64,000 nt of DNA from Ceratotherium simum simum (GCF_000283155.1 NW_004454216.1:10819194-10883193), one strand, 5' to 3'; shown: positions 1-11,484, numbered from the stretch's first letter. A program made the numbers and translations. Notes: a model not told the origin generated them from the sequence alone.

Positions 1-170
1 GAAAGGGATAATTCAGTACATGTGTGTGGTGATGGGTTGTAATTAGTATTTTGGTGGTGAACATGACGCAATCTATGCAGAAATAGAAGTATAATGATGT
101 ACACCTGAAATTTATACAATGTTATAAACCAATGTTACTGCAATAAACACAAAATTAAAAAAAAAAAAAA
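1..170 (+). mobile_element. L1 LINE 3' end (3' UTR and A-tail), cut by window edge
   Basis: The segment reads like the 3' terminus of a non-primate placental L1: a GATGTACACCTGAAATTTAT stretch, then TGTTATAAACCAATGTTACTG, an AATAAA signal at 142-147 and an A-rich tail to about 171. The same 3'-end vocabulary recurs at 27,750-27,800. The rest of the element lies outside the window, so its length and coding state are unknown. It is too short to code for anything here. Confidence 0.85.
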
Positions 171-1253
171 AGAGAGACTGTGAGAAGAAAGTGCCTGCCC
201 TTCATTCCTGCTTGGGATGCTGCTGAGAGGAATGGGTGCTTGGCACTGCTGTAGTCATTATCCAACCATGGGGGTAATCTCTGATAAGCTGGAGATGACG
301 TACAGAAGAGACAGAATGAGACTGGGCCCATGTTGACCTTGTTGAGCTGCAGAACCAACCCTGAGACCAGACTTCTTGTTACTGGATGAAAAATACCACC
401 ACCACCCTTTTCACAGGGTGTTTGTGACCTGCAGGTGAAGACACCATTACCACTACATCACGGGAAACCCACATGCCGTGGTGCCCCACCTGAGACCATG
501 GGACCTGTAGGGATGCTGACTGTGGGGAAAGGGACGGGGCTCTTTAAGCTGGTTTCAACATTTCAAGAGGACTAACAGAGATAACATTTCCCAGAAGAAG
601 ACTGCTCAGGCTCACTAAAATGGCTTGTGGCTGGAAATCGGTCAGCTCGGTCTAGTGATAAAGCTTAACCTATGCCCACCAGACTCAGATTGGCAGTCAC
701 GTCTATGTCTGATCAATTTAAAAAACAAATGAGGGGACAAATCTGTCATTGTTTTAAAATGCAGTATGATGACAGCAAAAGCTTTTAAGCATAGAGTACA
801 GGAGGGAAAGAAAATAAACAGAGGGATTCCTTGGTGGGGCAGAGGCCATGACCCTGCATTTGCCTATTAGCACAGGCTGGCACTTGGCCAAAATGAAGGG
901 TTGTCATGCCTGCATTGAGGAAGGAGCAGGACAGGGAGCTCTCCTCATCATGGGGTGACCTGATGTTTCAGAAGAAGTGGCACAAGCGCCATTACCCTCA
1001 CACTGTCTTGGTGACAAAAGCGATGGTGAGAAACCTGCCTGTGAGGCCTGATGGGGCCACTGGTCACAAAGACCTCACACCTTGGATTCTGGTCCAGCCC
1101 CTTACCTTCCAGTACTGGTGTTTAGCATAGTAATCTCCTTGTGTGATCCACTCCTTACAGATTGAGATCTTAACAAACATGCTATCACATCCAAGTCTAG
1201 AACGAAAAAGAAAAGTGGGTTTGCTTCTCTGGGCATTCATTCACTTAAACCTC
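171..1253. other. Unique sequence, nothing recognised
   Basis: About 1.1 kb between an L1 tail and a MaLR LTR. Short open frames of 60-75 codons occur on both strands (for example 906-1130) but lack recognisable domains, splice context or codon structure. I see no repeat family that I can name. Confidence 0.5.
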
Positions 1254-1593
1254 TGTTATGGGCTGAATTTTGTCCCCCCACCCCAAAATTCATATGGTGA
1301 AGCCCTAACACCCAGTACCTCAGAATGTGACTGTATTTAGAGATAAAGCCTTAAAGAGATAAGATTAAGTTAAAATGTGCTGTTATGGTTGGCCCTAACC
1401 CAGTCTGACTGATGTCCTTATAGGAAGAGGAGATTAACACACACAAAGAGACACCAGGGGCTTGCACCAAGGAGAGGCCATCTACAAGCCAAAGAGAGAG
1501 GTCCCAGAAGAAACCAAACCTGCCAACAGCTTGATCTTACACTTGTAGCCCTCAGGACTGTGAGACAATAAATTTCTGTTGTGAAAAAAAAAA
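1254..1593 (+). mobile_element. MaLR-type LTR (MST/MLT1-like), ends in an A-run
   Basis: It starts TGTTATGGGCTGAATTTTGT, the canonical MaLR LTR 5' end. It follows the family layout: an AAATTCATATGGTGAAGCCC block, a TGATGTCCTTATAGGAAGAG block, then GGACTGTGAGACAATAAATT with the polyadenylation signal at 1567-1572. The usual downstream block (TTAAGCCACCCAGTCTGTGG, then ...ACA) is missing and is replaced by a run of A at about 1584-1592. This is a solo LTR with no internal region seen nearby. It is an old non-autonomous retroviral remnant without coding capacity. Confidence 0.85.
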
Positions 1594-1814
1594 TAGGGCA
1601 CGGAGTAAATCTAAATTTTTGTGTAAATGAACTCTTAGTGATCACCTTTAGATAAAACAATTTTGGTAAAAGGACAAGTGTGAGAAGGACTTTTTTCCTG
1701 TATTTTATATTTTCCACTATTAGGCGGTTTTTATTATCAGGTACGTGTAAAAGCATATTGACCAGGGTTACGTTTATGGTGGACTATTGGCCATTTTAAA
1801 ATTTCTTTTTTCTT

Positions 1815-1960
1815 TGATTCATTCAACAATTTAATTATTGAATACCTACTCTATGTACCACACTCTTAGGACATTGGTATACTCCATCCAGACATTTTCT
1901 AGGCATTCACACATATGATAAAGACATAGAAAATAGATAAAGATGATACAGACACCACCA
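1815..1960 (-). mobile_element. Ancient LINE 3'-end fragment (L2/L1M type)
   Basis: ATTCATTCAACAA...ATTGAATACCTACTCTATGT is the reverse complement of the shared old-LINE 3' terminus (…ACATAGTAGGTGCTCAATAAATATTTGTTGAATGAAT). The downstream match is poor, so only the first roughly 70 bp are convincing. Confidence 0.45.
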
Positions 1961-3384
1961 CACAGACTCACATTCATCTAAGCAAACTTTTAACACAAAT
2001 TGAATAACACCTTACATGTTATTCTTCTGTTTCCTTCCTTTTCTTAAAAATATATGAATGATTTGGATATCTTTTCATTTCAGTACAAAAAATATCTTCT
2101 GGCTGTTGCACATTCTTCTCTTGTTTAGTTGGGTTATTTTTCTGTTCACATGCATTTGAATTATTTTAAATATTTCATGAACCCGAATATAACTGCAACA
2201 TATAACTCCACACATATATTAGAAGTGAAGTCATTCAGTTGAAGTATATGTGCTTCTGGAATTTTGATACCATCAAACTGCCCATCAAAAAGCAGTTCCA
2301 ATTAACACCAAAAAAGCATGAAAATGTCTATTTTCCCACATGCCTGTTAATTCTGCATGTCACACTTTGTCTATTAGATGGGTTAAAAAATATGATTTCA
2401 TTACTCATTAGATTGAGACTCTTTTAATCATTATTTTGGGCCATTTGTATTTCTTATTGTCTGAACTGCTGTTCCTTTCCTTTTTGAATTTTTCTACTGG
2501 TTGTCTTTCTTATTGACTTAAAAGTGTTCCTTATGTAGTACGCTTATTAATACTTTGCTAAATGTTTACAGAAATTTGGCCTAGATTTTTCAATTGCTTT
2601 TTAACTTGTTTATAGATTTTTTTTTTTTTAACACTAGAAACAGGTTTTTTGCTTTTTTTTTTTTTGGCCACCATTTGTATATGGTCACATTTGTAAAGCT
2701 TTTCCTCTATGGCTTTTTCAGATTGATGTCTTTTTTAAGAAGGCCTTTCTTATTAAAAATTTATGAAAGTATTCTTCAGTACTTTCTTCTCACTTTTATA
2801 ATTTTTAAGTGTTTGGTGTTTAATATGGTTAGAATTTTTGGGGGGGATATGGTATGGAAAGAGATTACAGCTTTACTCATACTGCTGAACGAATGATTGT
2901 CACATAAATTAATTGAGTAGTCTATTCTTTTCCTACTGATTTGCAGTAAATCCTTTTTATTTAAATTCACATATGCTCTGGAATTACTTCTATACTTCCT
3001 AAATTACATGTTCATTCAGGCCTTATCAGTATCATATTTTAATAATTTTGGCTTTGACATCAGCATCAAAAGTTCCGGCTCATTTTTTCCCCAAAAGTTA
3101 CTTTCTCTTCTTGTGCATTTACTCTTCCAGATGAGCTTAGAATCAGTCTGTCACTTTCCATTAAAAAAAAAAATCCATTAGAATTTTGATTGAGATTGCA
3201 TCTACTTTATAGATACATTGGGCAAATTGATATTTTACGAAACAAAGTCCTCTCATTCAGGACATGGAACATCTTGCCATTCATTCAGGATTCATTTAAA
3301 TTCTTACGGTAAAGTTTTATAGTTTTTTCATTCAAGTAATTATAACTCAGTCTTGGAATAAGTTGAGAAGCTCCGAAAGGCATT

Positions 3385-3632
3385 ATTTCCCCTCCAGTTC
3401 TCCATGTTTTCCCTTCGCCTATTGCAGTGAACATGCAGGCAGTGGGTTGAAAAATGTGAGGCACAAAATATGATCAGCCCTCACGACTAATTCACCACAT
3501 CCAGAAGGGCTGCCTGAAAGTTTCACCTACGCCCTCCTCAGATTTGATGTGATTGACAAGTAAACTTCTCTATGTTAAACCACTGATATTGTTGAAATGT
3601 TTGTTACTGCATCATCCTGAATAATATGGAAG
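3385..3632 (+). mobile_element. Possible ancient LTR fragment inside the L1
   Basis: The segment interrupts the L1 match and ends AAGTAAACTTCTCTATGTTA...TTGAAATGTTTGTTACTGCA, which resembles the 3' end of MaLR/ERVL-type LTRs (AATAAA..CTGTTGTTTTAAGCCAC..GTTTGTTACAGCA). The AATAAA is not preserved (AAGTAAAC). The 5' boundary is uncertain. Confidence 0.4.
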
Positions 3633-4044
3633 CTTTCCATCTACTTAGTGCTCAGAAATATTCTAAATAATGTGTTTAAAGAGTTGGTAAAAATCACTAT
3701 AAAATCTTTGGGACTGATGCCTTTTTAAAGGTGAGATTTTTCACTACTTTCCAGTTTTCTTTTTCGCTTGGATACTCTGCCTCTGAATTTCTTAGATATA
3801 ATGTCTCAGAAAACATCTATATTTTTTATTTCATGACTCAATTTCCAAACTTATTGGTATGAAGTTACACACAGTCTTCCAAGTTTTAAATCTCCATCTA
3901 TACTTGTACCTTATTCCTTATACCTAATGTCATTTATTCATGCTTCCATTTCTCTAGGTGATTGATCTCTCCTTTATCTTTCTTATTGCTTCTTTTTCTC
4001 CTTTCCTTAGGTTTACATGGCTTGTTTTTTAAAATTGAAGGCAT

Positions 4045-4242
4045 GGGGCCGGCCCCGTGGCTTAGCGGTTAAGTGCACGCGCTCCGCTGCTGGCGGCCGG
4101 GGTTCGGATCCCAGGCGCTCACCGACGCACCGCTTCTCTGGCCATGCTGAGGCCGTGTCCCACATACAGCAACTAGAAGGATGTGCAACTATGACATACA
4201 ACTATCTACTGGGGCTTTGGGGGAAAAAATAAATAAATAAAT
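4045..4242 (+). mobile_element. ERE SINE (tRNA-derived), type with GATGTGCAACTATGACAT tail
   Basis: It begins GGGGCCGGCCCCGTGGCTTA, carries a pol III A-box-like AGCGGTTAAGTGCACG and a B box GGTTCGGATCC at about 4101, and ends in an AAATAAATAAATAAAT tail. Its right half (AACTAGAAGGATGTGCAACT ... CTACTGGGGCTTTGG) differs from the other four ERE copies, so it belongs to another subfamily. A target-site duplication AAAATTGAAGGCATGG flanks it at 4031-4046 and 4243-4258 with no mismatch, which suggests a young insertion. The target is the minus-strand L1. Confidence 0.95.
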
Positions 4243-5611
4243 AAAATTGAAGGCATGGTTCATAAGACTATGAATTTTCTCAACACATTGTGTTAGCTAG
4301 GTTTTTATATGTGATTCTATCTCTGTTATTTTCCAAAAAGTTAGTAACAATCTATTTCAACATTCCCTTTAATCCATTTATATAAACGCATTTTAAAATA
4401 ATTTCTAAGAAGTTTCAAAAATTTATTTTGCATATGAAGTGAATGCATTTATTTTGAACATGCTTTTCTACTTAAATTCTATTTTTATTGCTTGTGTTAT
4501 AAAATTTGTTTTGCATAATTTCTCCTGTATAGAATTAATAGAGATTATCTTTGTAGCATAATAACATGCTCAACTTTTATAAATGTTTCATGGATATTTA
4601 AAAAGAATGTGCAACTTTTGTTCATTGGTACAAAGGTACATATACATACCTATTATAAAGAATGTAGTGATTGTGTTATTCAAACTGTTTCTGTTACCTT
4701 ATTATTTCCCTCATCTGTAAATTTCTAAGAAAACTGTATTAAAGTCTCTCATTAAAGTCATGGATTTGTTTATGTCTCTGACTAGATTTTGCTTTATATC
4801 CCTTGATATTATAAAAATGAGAACATAAAAGTTAATAAAAATTAAAACTTTCTGATTCATTAATTTTTTCCCAACATAAACTCTCTCTTTTCTCATGTAA
4901 TATGTTAGAACTAAAGTCTATTTTTGAAGTATTGATACCAGCTTTCTTTTTGTTAGTATGTACTAGGTATATTTTTGTTCCAACCCACTGTATTTAATAC
5001 AGCTCTGCCATTTTGTTTGGGTGTATCTTCTGTAAAAAGAATATAAGTAGATTATATTTTATTTTTAATACAATCTGTTTCTGTCATTAATACCATAGTT
5101 TAATCACAGTTTATCACTGTCATGTTGGTAGTGAAGTGCTTGTATTTATTGTTGTATTTTTACACTCAGAAGAGAAAATATAATCCTTATTAAACTTTGC
5201 CACTTAAAAGTAAATTTTTGAGATGAATAATGAGTAATATAAGAGGTTTTTTTTTTCATTTTATTTCTAACTTCCTTCACTTTTTTTGGGTGATAATTTC
5301 TACTGGTTTTGTTTGTTTGTTTTTTGTTTTTTGTAATGCATGCCTTTTTCTTACTTTCATTCCTTTCTCGTGTTGTAGGACCATGTCTCCAAATCACCTT
5401 TTTATTCTGTAGAGCATGTGTCGGTGACGAGCATTTTGAAGTCTCCCCTCTGTGCAAAAATGAATATTTACCTTCACACTTGATTACAGTTTGACTAGAT
5501 AGAGAATTCTAAAAGATCATTAATCATTTGGAAGTTATTTTTCAATGTCTTCTAGTAGCCAGGGTCATAAATGTGAATTGTGATGCCACCTATATTCTTA
5601 AACTTCTACCT

Positions 5612-6165
5612 GTGCAGTCTGCTACTCTTGCAAGTTACAGAATACTTAACTCAAATAGTCAAAATAAAAAACCCAAAACACCTCTTTTCTCACCATGAAG
5701 ACTAGGCTACTGGCATGATAGTACCAGTGTGGATTAATTCACCATGTTGCTAAGAACCTAACTACTTTTTCTATTTTCTTAATGCTACCTTAAGTGTATT
5801 GACCAAATGTCTTTATGGCCAAGACATGGCTGCCACAATTCCAGGAATCACATGCACTCTTGACAACATCTGGCAGCAGAGAAGGGACTGTATTTTTTTT
5901 TCTTTCTCTCTTTATCCAAGGAGGCAAACCTTTCTTCGAGACAGACTTACCTTTATGTCCTATGAACCAAGTGAATTACATTTCCATGCCCAAACCAATC
6001 CTTGCAAGGGGAAAAAAAAGCATCACAATTCTCCCCTTGGGAAAGAGGTCTACCTTCCCTAAAGAGGTAGAGAGCCTAAAATATCTGATAAAAGCAGAGT
6101 TTTTCTAGCGAAAAAAAAGGAGGTTGGGGAATAGATTCCTGGCAGACAACCAAAAGTATCTATTG
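5612..6165 (+). mobile_element. Unassigned ancient repeat ('family X'), copy 1, inside the L1
   Basis: The L1 match stops near 5545 and resumes near 6170. The insert runs from CTCTTGCAAGTTACAGAATACT through CATGGCTGCCACAATTCCAG and CCCAAACCAATCCTTGCAAG to GGGGAATAGATTCCTGGCAG. These are blocks of a common roughly 550-650-bp mammalian repeat that I know by sequence but cannot name. Related copies lie at about 18,762-19,268 and 55,790-56,470. Open frames at 5799-6108 are accidental. Confidence 0.5.
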
Positions 6166-6437
6166 ACTTAGCAACTTTTTTGTTGTTCTCCCTGGAACCT
6201 TTTAGAATTTTTATCTTTATCTTTAGAGTCCATAAATTTAACCAGGATTTGAGTAGATGTTTATTTTTATTGTTTCCAGCTTGGGATATGGTGAGCTTTC
6301 ACAAATTGAAAACTTGAGTCTTTTTACAACTCAGGAAAATTTCCTTCTATAATTTCTTTGATTATTTCCTGCCTTCATTCTTTCTGGTCTCACCTTAAAT
6401 TTCAAATTTAACTTTCAGATCAAGAACTTGTTCTTCA

Positions 6438-6670
6438 GGGGCCGGCCCGGTGGCATAGCAGTTAAGTGTGCGCACTCTGCTGCTGCGGCCAGGGTTCCCA
6501 GGTTCAGATCCCAGTGCGGATCGACGCTCTGCTTGTTAAGCCATGCTGTGGCGGTGTCCTGTGTAAAGTAGAGGAAGATGGGCATGGATGTTAGCCCAGG
6601 GCCAACCTTCCTCAGCACAAAGAGGAAGATTGGCAGCAGATGTTAGCTCAGGGCTAATCTTCCTCACAAA
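6438..6670 (+). mobile_element. ERE SINE, standard type
   Basis: It starts GGGGCCGGCCCGGTGGCATA with A-box-like AGCAGTTAAGTGTGCG and a degraded B box (GGTTCAGATCC). The 3' half has two GAGGAAGAT..GATGTTAGC units ending in ATCTTCCTCACAAA. The target-site duplication AAGAACTTGTTCTTCAG is exact at 6422-6438 and 6671-6687. It sits in the same minus-strand L1 as the 4045 copy. No coding capacity. Confidence 0.95.
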
Positions 6671-7780
6671 AAGAACTTGTTCTTCAGCAATAGCCATACA
6701 AATTTTTAGCCTTTCTCTTGATTCTTTTTGTTTTATATATTATTATTTGTTTGATTAATAGAAATTGCTTTTGTTTTCTCATTACTCCTTTTTTATAGTT
6801 TCTTGGTCTTGTTTATGAATTTAAAATTATCTCTAATCTCTGCAATTACTAAAAAATAAGTTTGTGTGAAGTTATAATCTGTTTCTAAAATTATCTCTGC
6901 TTTTACTTGAATTGGTCCTGTTTATTCACACAATCCTCCTCTCTATATGTTGATTTATCTCAAATGTTTGATGAGTCTTCATTTTCTATTCCAATTTTTA
7001 AGCAAAGCTCTAGATTCATTAATTAAGGACCCAATTTGAGTTTTCCTGTATTCCATGGGGGTGGGACTGACTAGACGTTCTGTATAAAGGGCAGGGTTGA
7101 GCCTCTTGATAAGCATTCCTTATTGTGCATGGTTGGGCAGAAACCATGCAAAGTACTCCCAAGTTTGCCAAAGTAAAGAAAGTTCTGAGAAAGTGAAAAA
7201 TGTTGGTATATTTTACGTCTAAAAGGAGGTGCCTTTTATTTTAATTTGGTCTATTGTAAAGGTCCACAGTTATCTCACAGTCTTCCTTGTTTCTCTGTTC
7301 ATCCTCAGTCTCTAATGTGAGAACTATGTCTATACGCAGAGCCTATTAATTGGCAGGGCATTCTCAGCACCTCATCCGGGAGCAAATTCTAAAGCTAGAA
7401 GCTCCATAAAAGGGGTGGTGGGCATGGAGAATTGAGGGGAAGAATGTTACATCAGGTACAACTTTAAGAAATTAACCTAATGACAGCATTATTCCCCATT
7501 TTTGATCTGCACACTTAACTCGCGTTTCCTTTCTGGCAACACTTCTCTGTGCCAGTTTGGGGCTAATTTATTTCTACTCTGGTTTTTCTGCCAATCAGAT
7601 CCCATCTGCTTTTAATCTTCCAGAAATTCTTCAAAATGTATTCTTCCCTGCTAGTGCTTCTTTCGTGATTTCCAAAACATTTATGGGTTAAAAAACCCGT
7701 CTGTAATTTCATTGGGTTTGAAACAAAGTAGATAAGACCATGTGCTCAGCCTACTTTCTTGACTCATTCTTAAAAATGTG

Positions 7781-8325
7781 CAGTTTTAAATGCCTCCTCT
7801 GATTTCAACACTTCACTGTTCCCTGCAGGATTCAACATTCCCCCAAAGTCATGGCAATGAGGGATATTAGCAGGAAAAGTCAGCTAATCAATGGAGTCTT
7901 TGCTCCAAACTTTGAGACTGTCTGCCCTCAGTGTGCCCAGCCTACCTCCTTCATATGCTATTCAACTCCACATCGCGGCTTGTGGATTTTCTTCCACGTC
8001 CATCATTACAAGCTAGGAGCCAAGTTATTAAGATCCTACCAGTCACTTTGAGAAAAATGAAGGCAAATTTTCCTAAAACAAACAAAACAGAAACAGAATT
8101 TTTCTGGATAATGCTATTTAATATATAGGATATGCCAGATGCAAACAATGAGGCAGTTGCCTAGCTTAATCCTCAACTAGCCCTGATTCTCGACCTCTAA
8201 TGCTTAATAAGCAAGTCCATTCAGAAGAGCTTCCTGCCCCAGTTCAGAGCAAAACTACCCTCAGTAACGCCTAGAGTAGAACTTTGGTAAATGGTCCGTT
8301 AAATGCATCCACAGAAGCAATGATT
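7781..8325. other. Unique sequence, nothing recognised
   Basis: About 540 bp between the end of the old L1 match and a local duplication. Overlapping short open frames on both strands (7851-8148) show no domain and do not look coding. Confidence 0.4.
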
Positions 8326-8474
8326 GCTGACTCAGGTGTTGTAAAGAGTGAGAGACTCTAATGGTGACTAGTTATTGCCCTTAAATAAAATCCTTAACCT
8401 CTGCTGACTCAGCTATTGTAAAGAGTGAGAGACTCTAATGGTGACTAGTTATTGCCCTTAAAATCCTTAACCTC
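8326..8474 (+). repeat. Tandem duplication, two copies of about 75 bp
   Basis: Copy 1 (8326-8401) and copy 2 (8403-8474) both begin GCTGACTCAG and both end TCCTTAACCTC. By eye they differ by two substitutions (GGTGTT versus GCTATT) and a 4-bp ATAA indel in the CCCTTAAA stretch. Such high identity next to old, decayed repeats points to a recent replication-slippage or unequal-exchange event. Confidence 0.97.
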
Positions 8475-8889
8475 ATTGGTCCTCAGTTTCTTTTGATTTA
8501 AATAACTGTTATTTTGTGTGCTCTCTTAGGTTCCTCCCAGCTAAATATCTCTATGAGCTACAGCAAAAGAATGAAACTGGGGATTTGCCATAATGCTTGA
8601 GGGGAAACAACATCTGATTTTGGAGCAGTATGCTTGACCCACAGTTAGGACTTAGTATCCTCTTAAGTCAAAAATGTCTTCATTTGCTATAATCTATAAT
8701 GAAACATAGGCTTGATAAACAGCAAGTGGCTTGGAATTACAAATAAAGTCTTAAGAGTTGTCTTGTTTATACAACCTTCCAAAAAATTACAGGTGGCCTA
8801 AAGAGAGAGCCTTATTGCTCAGATCATGGTGAAGATCACATTGGCACAGCAAGAATTCTGCCAGAGGTTGGGTCTCCCGTAACGTCAGG

Positions 8890-9105
8890 GAAGTGCCGTG
8901 CAGCAGTGGAAAGGACACAAGTATTGGAGCCGACACAACTGGGTTTGAGGTCAGAGTCCATTACTTCCAACTGTATGGCCTTGGGCAAATAAATTACCCT
9001 CTCTGATTTTATTTGTTTAGCTACAAAATGGGATGTTGTTATGTGTATTATCTGCTTAAAAGCTTATTGTGAAGAAAAATAAAATAATATATGTTAAAGG
9101 GGTTT
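8890..9105 (+). mobile_element. MIR SINE
   Basis: The order of blocks follows MIR: AGCAGTGGAAAGGACACAAG, GGAGCCGACACAACTGGGTT, TGTATGGCCTTGGGCAAATA, CTACAAAATGGGATG, then TTGTGAAG and ATATGTTAAAG. Divergence is high, as expected for this old tRNA-derived SINE. Confidence 0.85.
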
Positions 9106-9649
9106 GGAAATTGAAAAACCGCATGTAATTATAAAGCTGTTTTTAGAGAGAAACTCAAGAGAGAAGAATATATTTTGCTTTTTTTAGAGGTCATAACTCT
9201 ATTCTGGGGCAGAGCTAACAGACTAAACATCTTTCCCATATCACATGTTAATAGTGAAGATTACAGGCCCTGACTTTCATTTTTGCAATATTAAAATCCG
9301 TTCATTAACCCATTTCTCTTCGTGTTATGAGTCCCCCATCTATTGTGTACCCTCTCCTGGAAAGAGAGTGGTTTTGTTTTTCAAATTAAATGCTAGCTTT
9401 CAGGTTCGGGGCTCCTAAGTGCACCTGAGCTGGCGCCTCCCCCCCACACTAGGCATCGGCAGATGGATCTTGTCTGAGCCTAGAGTATTAATGGATAAGA
9501 GCACGATGTGAAACATGAACTTGCTCAAGGAATGCATATATTTTGTAAAACAGAATAGATTTGTTTATAAAAACAAACAAAAATATAAAACAAAAAACTT
9601 TCTGTCTTCTTCAATATTAAAAAAAATAAATAAAAATAGCTGCTACTAA
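9106..9649. other. Unique sequence with an A-rich patch
   Basis: No repeat family is recognised. A patch at about 9565-9640 is simple A-rich DNA (AAACAAACAAAAATAT, AAAAAAATAAATAAAAAT). 9400-9490 is locally GC-richer (CTGGCGCCTCCCCCCC). Confidence 0.45.
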
Positions 9650-10600
9650 TGGCGCTGAGTAGTCAAAAAAAAAGACCAGAAACATTTGGCATTTCGATGT
9701 TGAAGGAAACCAATACTTTATTTTTTGTTGTTGTAATAATTGAAGCCTGAAAGAAATGTGCGGAGAGGGAGACGAATCTAAGCTCTGTCAGACTAGCAGG
9801 GAAATGGCACCTGTGAACAAGCCCATTGCCAGCTTCAACGATGATTTGTCAGGTTTGATTAAAACCTGAATTAAGAGTCCTCATTAGAACCTCAGAAGGA
9901 TGAATTATGCTGCAAAAATAGATTACTCATGCCCTGATAGAAACACTGGCATCACACACCCTGCTAGTAACTTTCAATTACATTGATAAATGAGAAGTTA
10001 AACTGTAATTTTTTTAGCATTATCCATTTTGTCTCTAATATCCTGCCACTTCTGTTATTATTGTGATTGAAAACAGAGGCTGCAATGAAACAAACAGTCA
10101 TCTAGATTAGTGTCACACTCCAGACCAGGAGATAATGGGAGGTTAGAGTTACCGTGGGAAAAGGGATGTCAGACAGAGTGAAAAGTGTTCTTTATACATC
10201 TCCAATGCTGCCCCAGATGCGTATTAAAGTTGTATAATAAGTGCATTTAGGGCTTGTCTTCACCCATGGCATAAATGAAGTAGCCAGATTATGGGATAAG
10301 CTACTAATGACAGTGCCTTGAATGTGATATTGGAAAATTCAACCTCACAGGTCAGAGACTGGACTTGTTAACCAGCCCGGGAGTCAACAGATTTCATTCG
10401 CCAAAGTTAATCTTTATAACATTTCAAAAATAGAGAAGACAGTAAAAGCACTTAGCCTGTTGGTCACCATTTCCTCCTCTCAGCTGTTTATAAGCATTAA
10501 TTAAATTTATATCCCATCTCATCCTTTTGGTTCCTGCAACACAGTCATTTTTCCTTTTAATGCAGATTGTGAAAACTTGGACTAGGCATTGTGGGAAAGA
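9650..10600. promoter_or_regulatory. Candidate conserved non-coding block
   Basis: About 950 bp with no repeat match and no open frame of note. It is AT-rich and dense in homeodomain-type ATTA/TAAT cores (CAATTACATTGATAAATG, AGCATTAATTAAATTTATAT). It also has an AGATAATGGGAGG GATA-like site. This composition is typical of deeply conserved vertebrate enhancers, but conservation cannot be seen from one sequence, so this is a guess from texture. Confidence 0.25.
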
Positions 10601-11484
10601 GGGAAGGCATCAAAAATGGATAGTTGTCTTTTGCAAATAAAACTGAGTTTTTCTGCTCTAACTTTGAGGCCTATCTTAACATGGTGATGCACACAATGAA
10701 ACAAAAATCCAACTCCTCAAAGACTAGAAAAGCAGTACACCTATACTGAAGTCTCCTTGAGAGGCAAAAGGGAAGAACTATGTCTAATGACTCACAAAAA
10801 ACTTCTTAAAATCCCCTTTACCCACATCTGCCTCTCCCTGAAGTTCCACTCCAGGCAACAGCTGTCTTAGTTTCACTCCTCTATCTCCCCTTCCTTGCTT
10901 CCCTCTTCTTGCCTCCTGGACCTTTTCTTTTCCTCCAAGCCTAAGTGCAGGCCCAGAATGTACATTTATTTAAGTGCGCTGAGCTTCTTCCAGTTGCCTT
11001 CTGCATCCATGACTCTAATCAGACCATAGAGAACCATGATCCAGGTAGCACAAGGAAACTTCCTGATAGCAGAGGAGAAACGATCTGATTGCTCACCTTT
11101 TAAAATTTTTAGCACAGCTCTATTTTACCAAGCAGCTGGGAAGACCTCTCCAAGAGAAATGAATTGCTAGAAAATTCACTGATAGTGGTTTCTGCTGTTA
11201 AAGGTTTGAAGGCAAATGCCTCTTAGCTTTTTCACCTCACTCCACAGCAAGTTTATGCCAACTTAGACCAGGGGCTTTCAGATTCTTCCCCCTTTTATAT
11301 AAAAGAATTTCAAGTTGAGAGGAAAGAACTGTGTGGGGAAAATTTTAGCACAGAGGCTTGGAGAAGAAAGACAAAAAAGAAGAAAGATGAGATTTTAGGC
11401 AAGAAAGGATTAAAGACAAATTACATACTTCATAGGTAGCCTGAAGCTTGGAGTAGGGAGAGAGACTTTAAAGAAATAAAAGAA
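10601..11484. other. Unique sequence, nothing recognised
   Basis: Mixed-composition sequence without a nameable repeat, a long open frame or a clear motif. A pyrimidine-rich stretch at about 10,820-10,940 is the only local oddity. Confidence 0.4.

Larger units (their letters stand above)
2020..7780 (-). mobile_element. Ancient L1 (L1M), near full length, minus strand, heavily interrupted
   Basis: T-rich plus-strand sequence follows the reverse complement of L1 step by step. About 2430-3330 matches the ORF2 region (CATTTGTATTTCTTATTG, then CTATGGCTTTTTCAGATTGA, then GAATTTTGATTGAGATTGC). About 3640-3750 matches the next ORF2 block, 4570-5050 the block with AAAGTCTCTCATTAAAGTCA, 5470-5545 the block with GATAGAGAATTCTAAAAGA, and 6170-6420 and 6690-7060 the following part. 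7560-7740 resembles the 5' part. The reading frame is destroyed everywhere. Insertions at about 3385-3632, 4045-4258, 5612-6165 and 6438-6687 all postdate it. It runs 3' to 5' along the window. No function remains. Subfamily not named. Confidence 0.75.

Noticed and set aside
4045..4110. tRNA-like promoter boxes (A and B box) in EREs
   Set aside because: They belong to tRNA-derived SINEs. No cloverleaf with a full acceptor stem can be drawn, so no tRNA gene is annotated.
8326..8474. CRISPR-like or satellite array
   Set aside because: Only two copies, directly adjacent and without spacers, in a mammalian nuclear sequence. A simple tandem duplication explains it.
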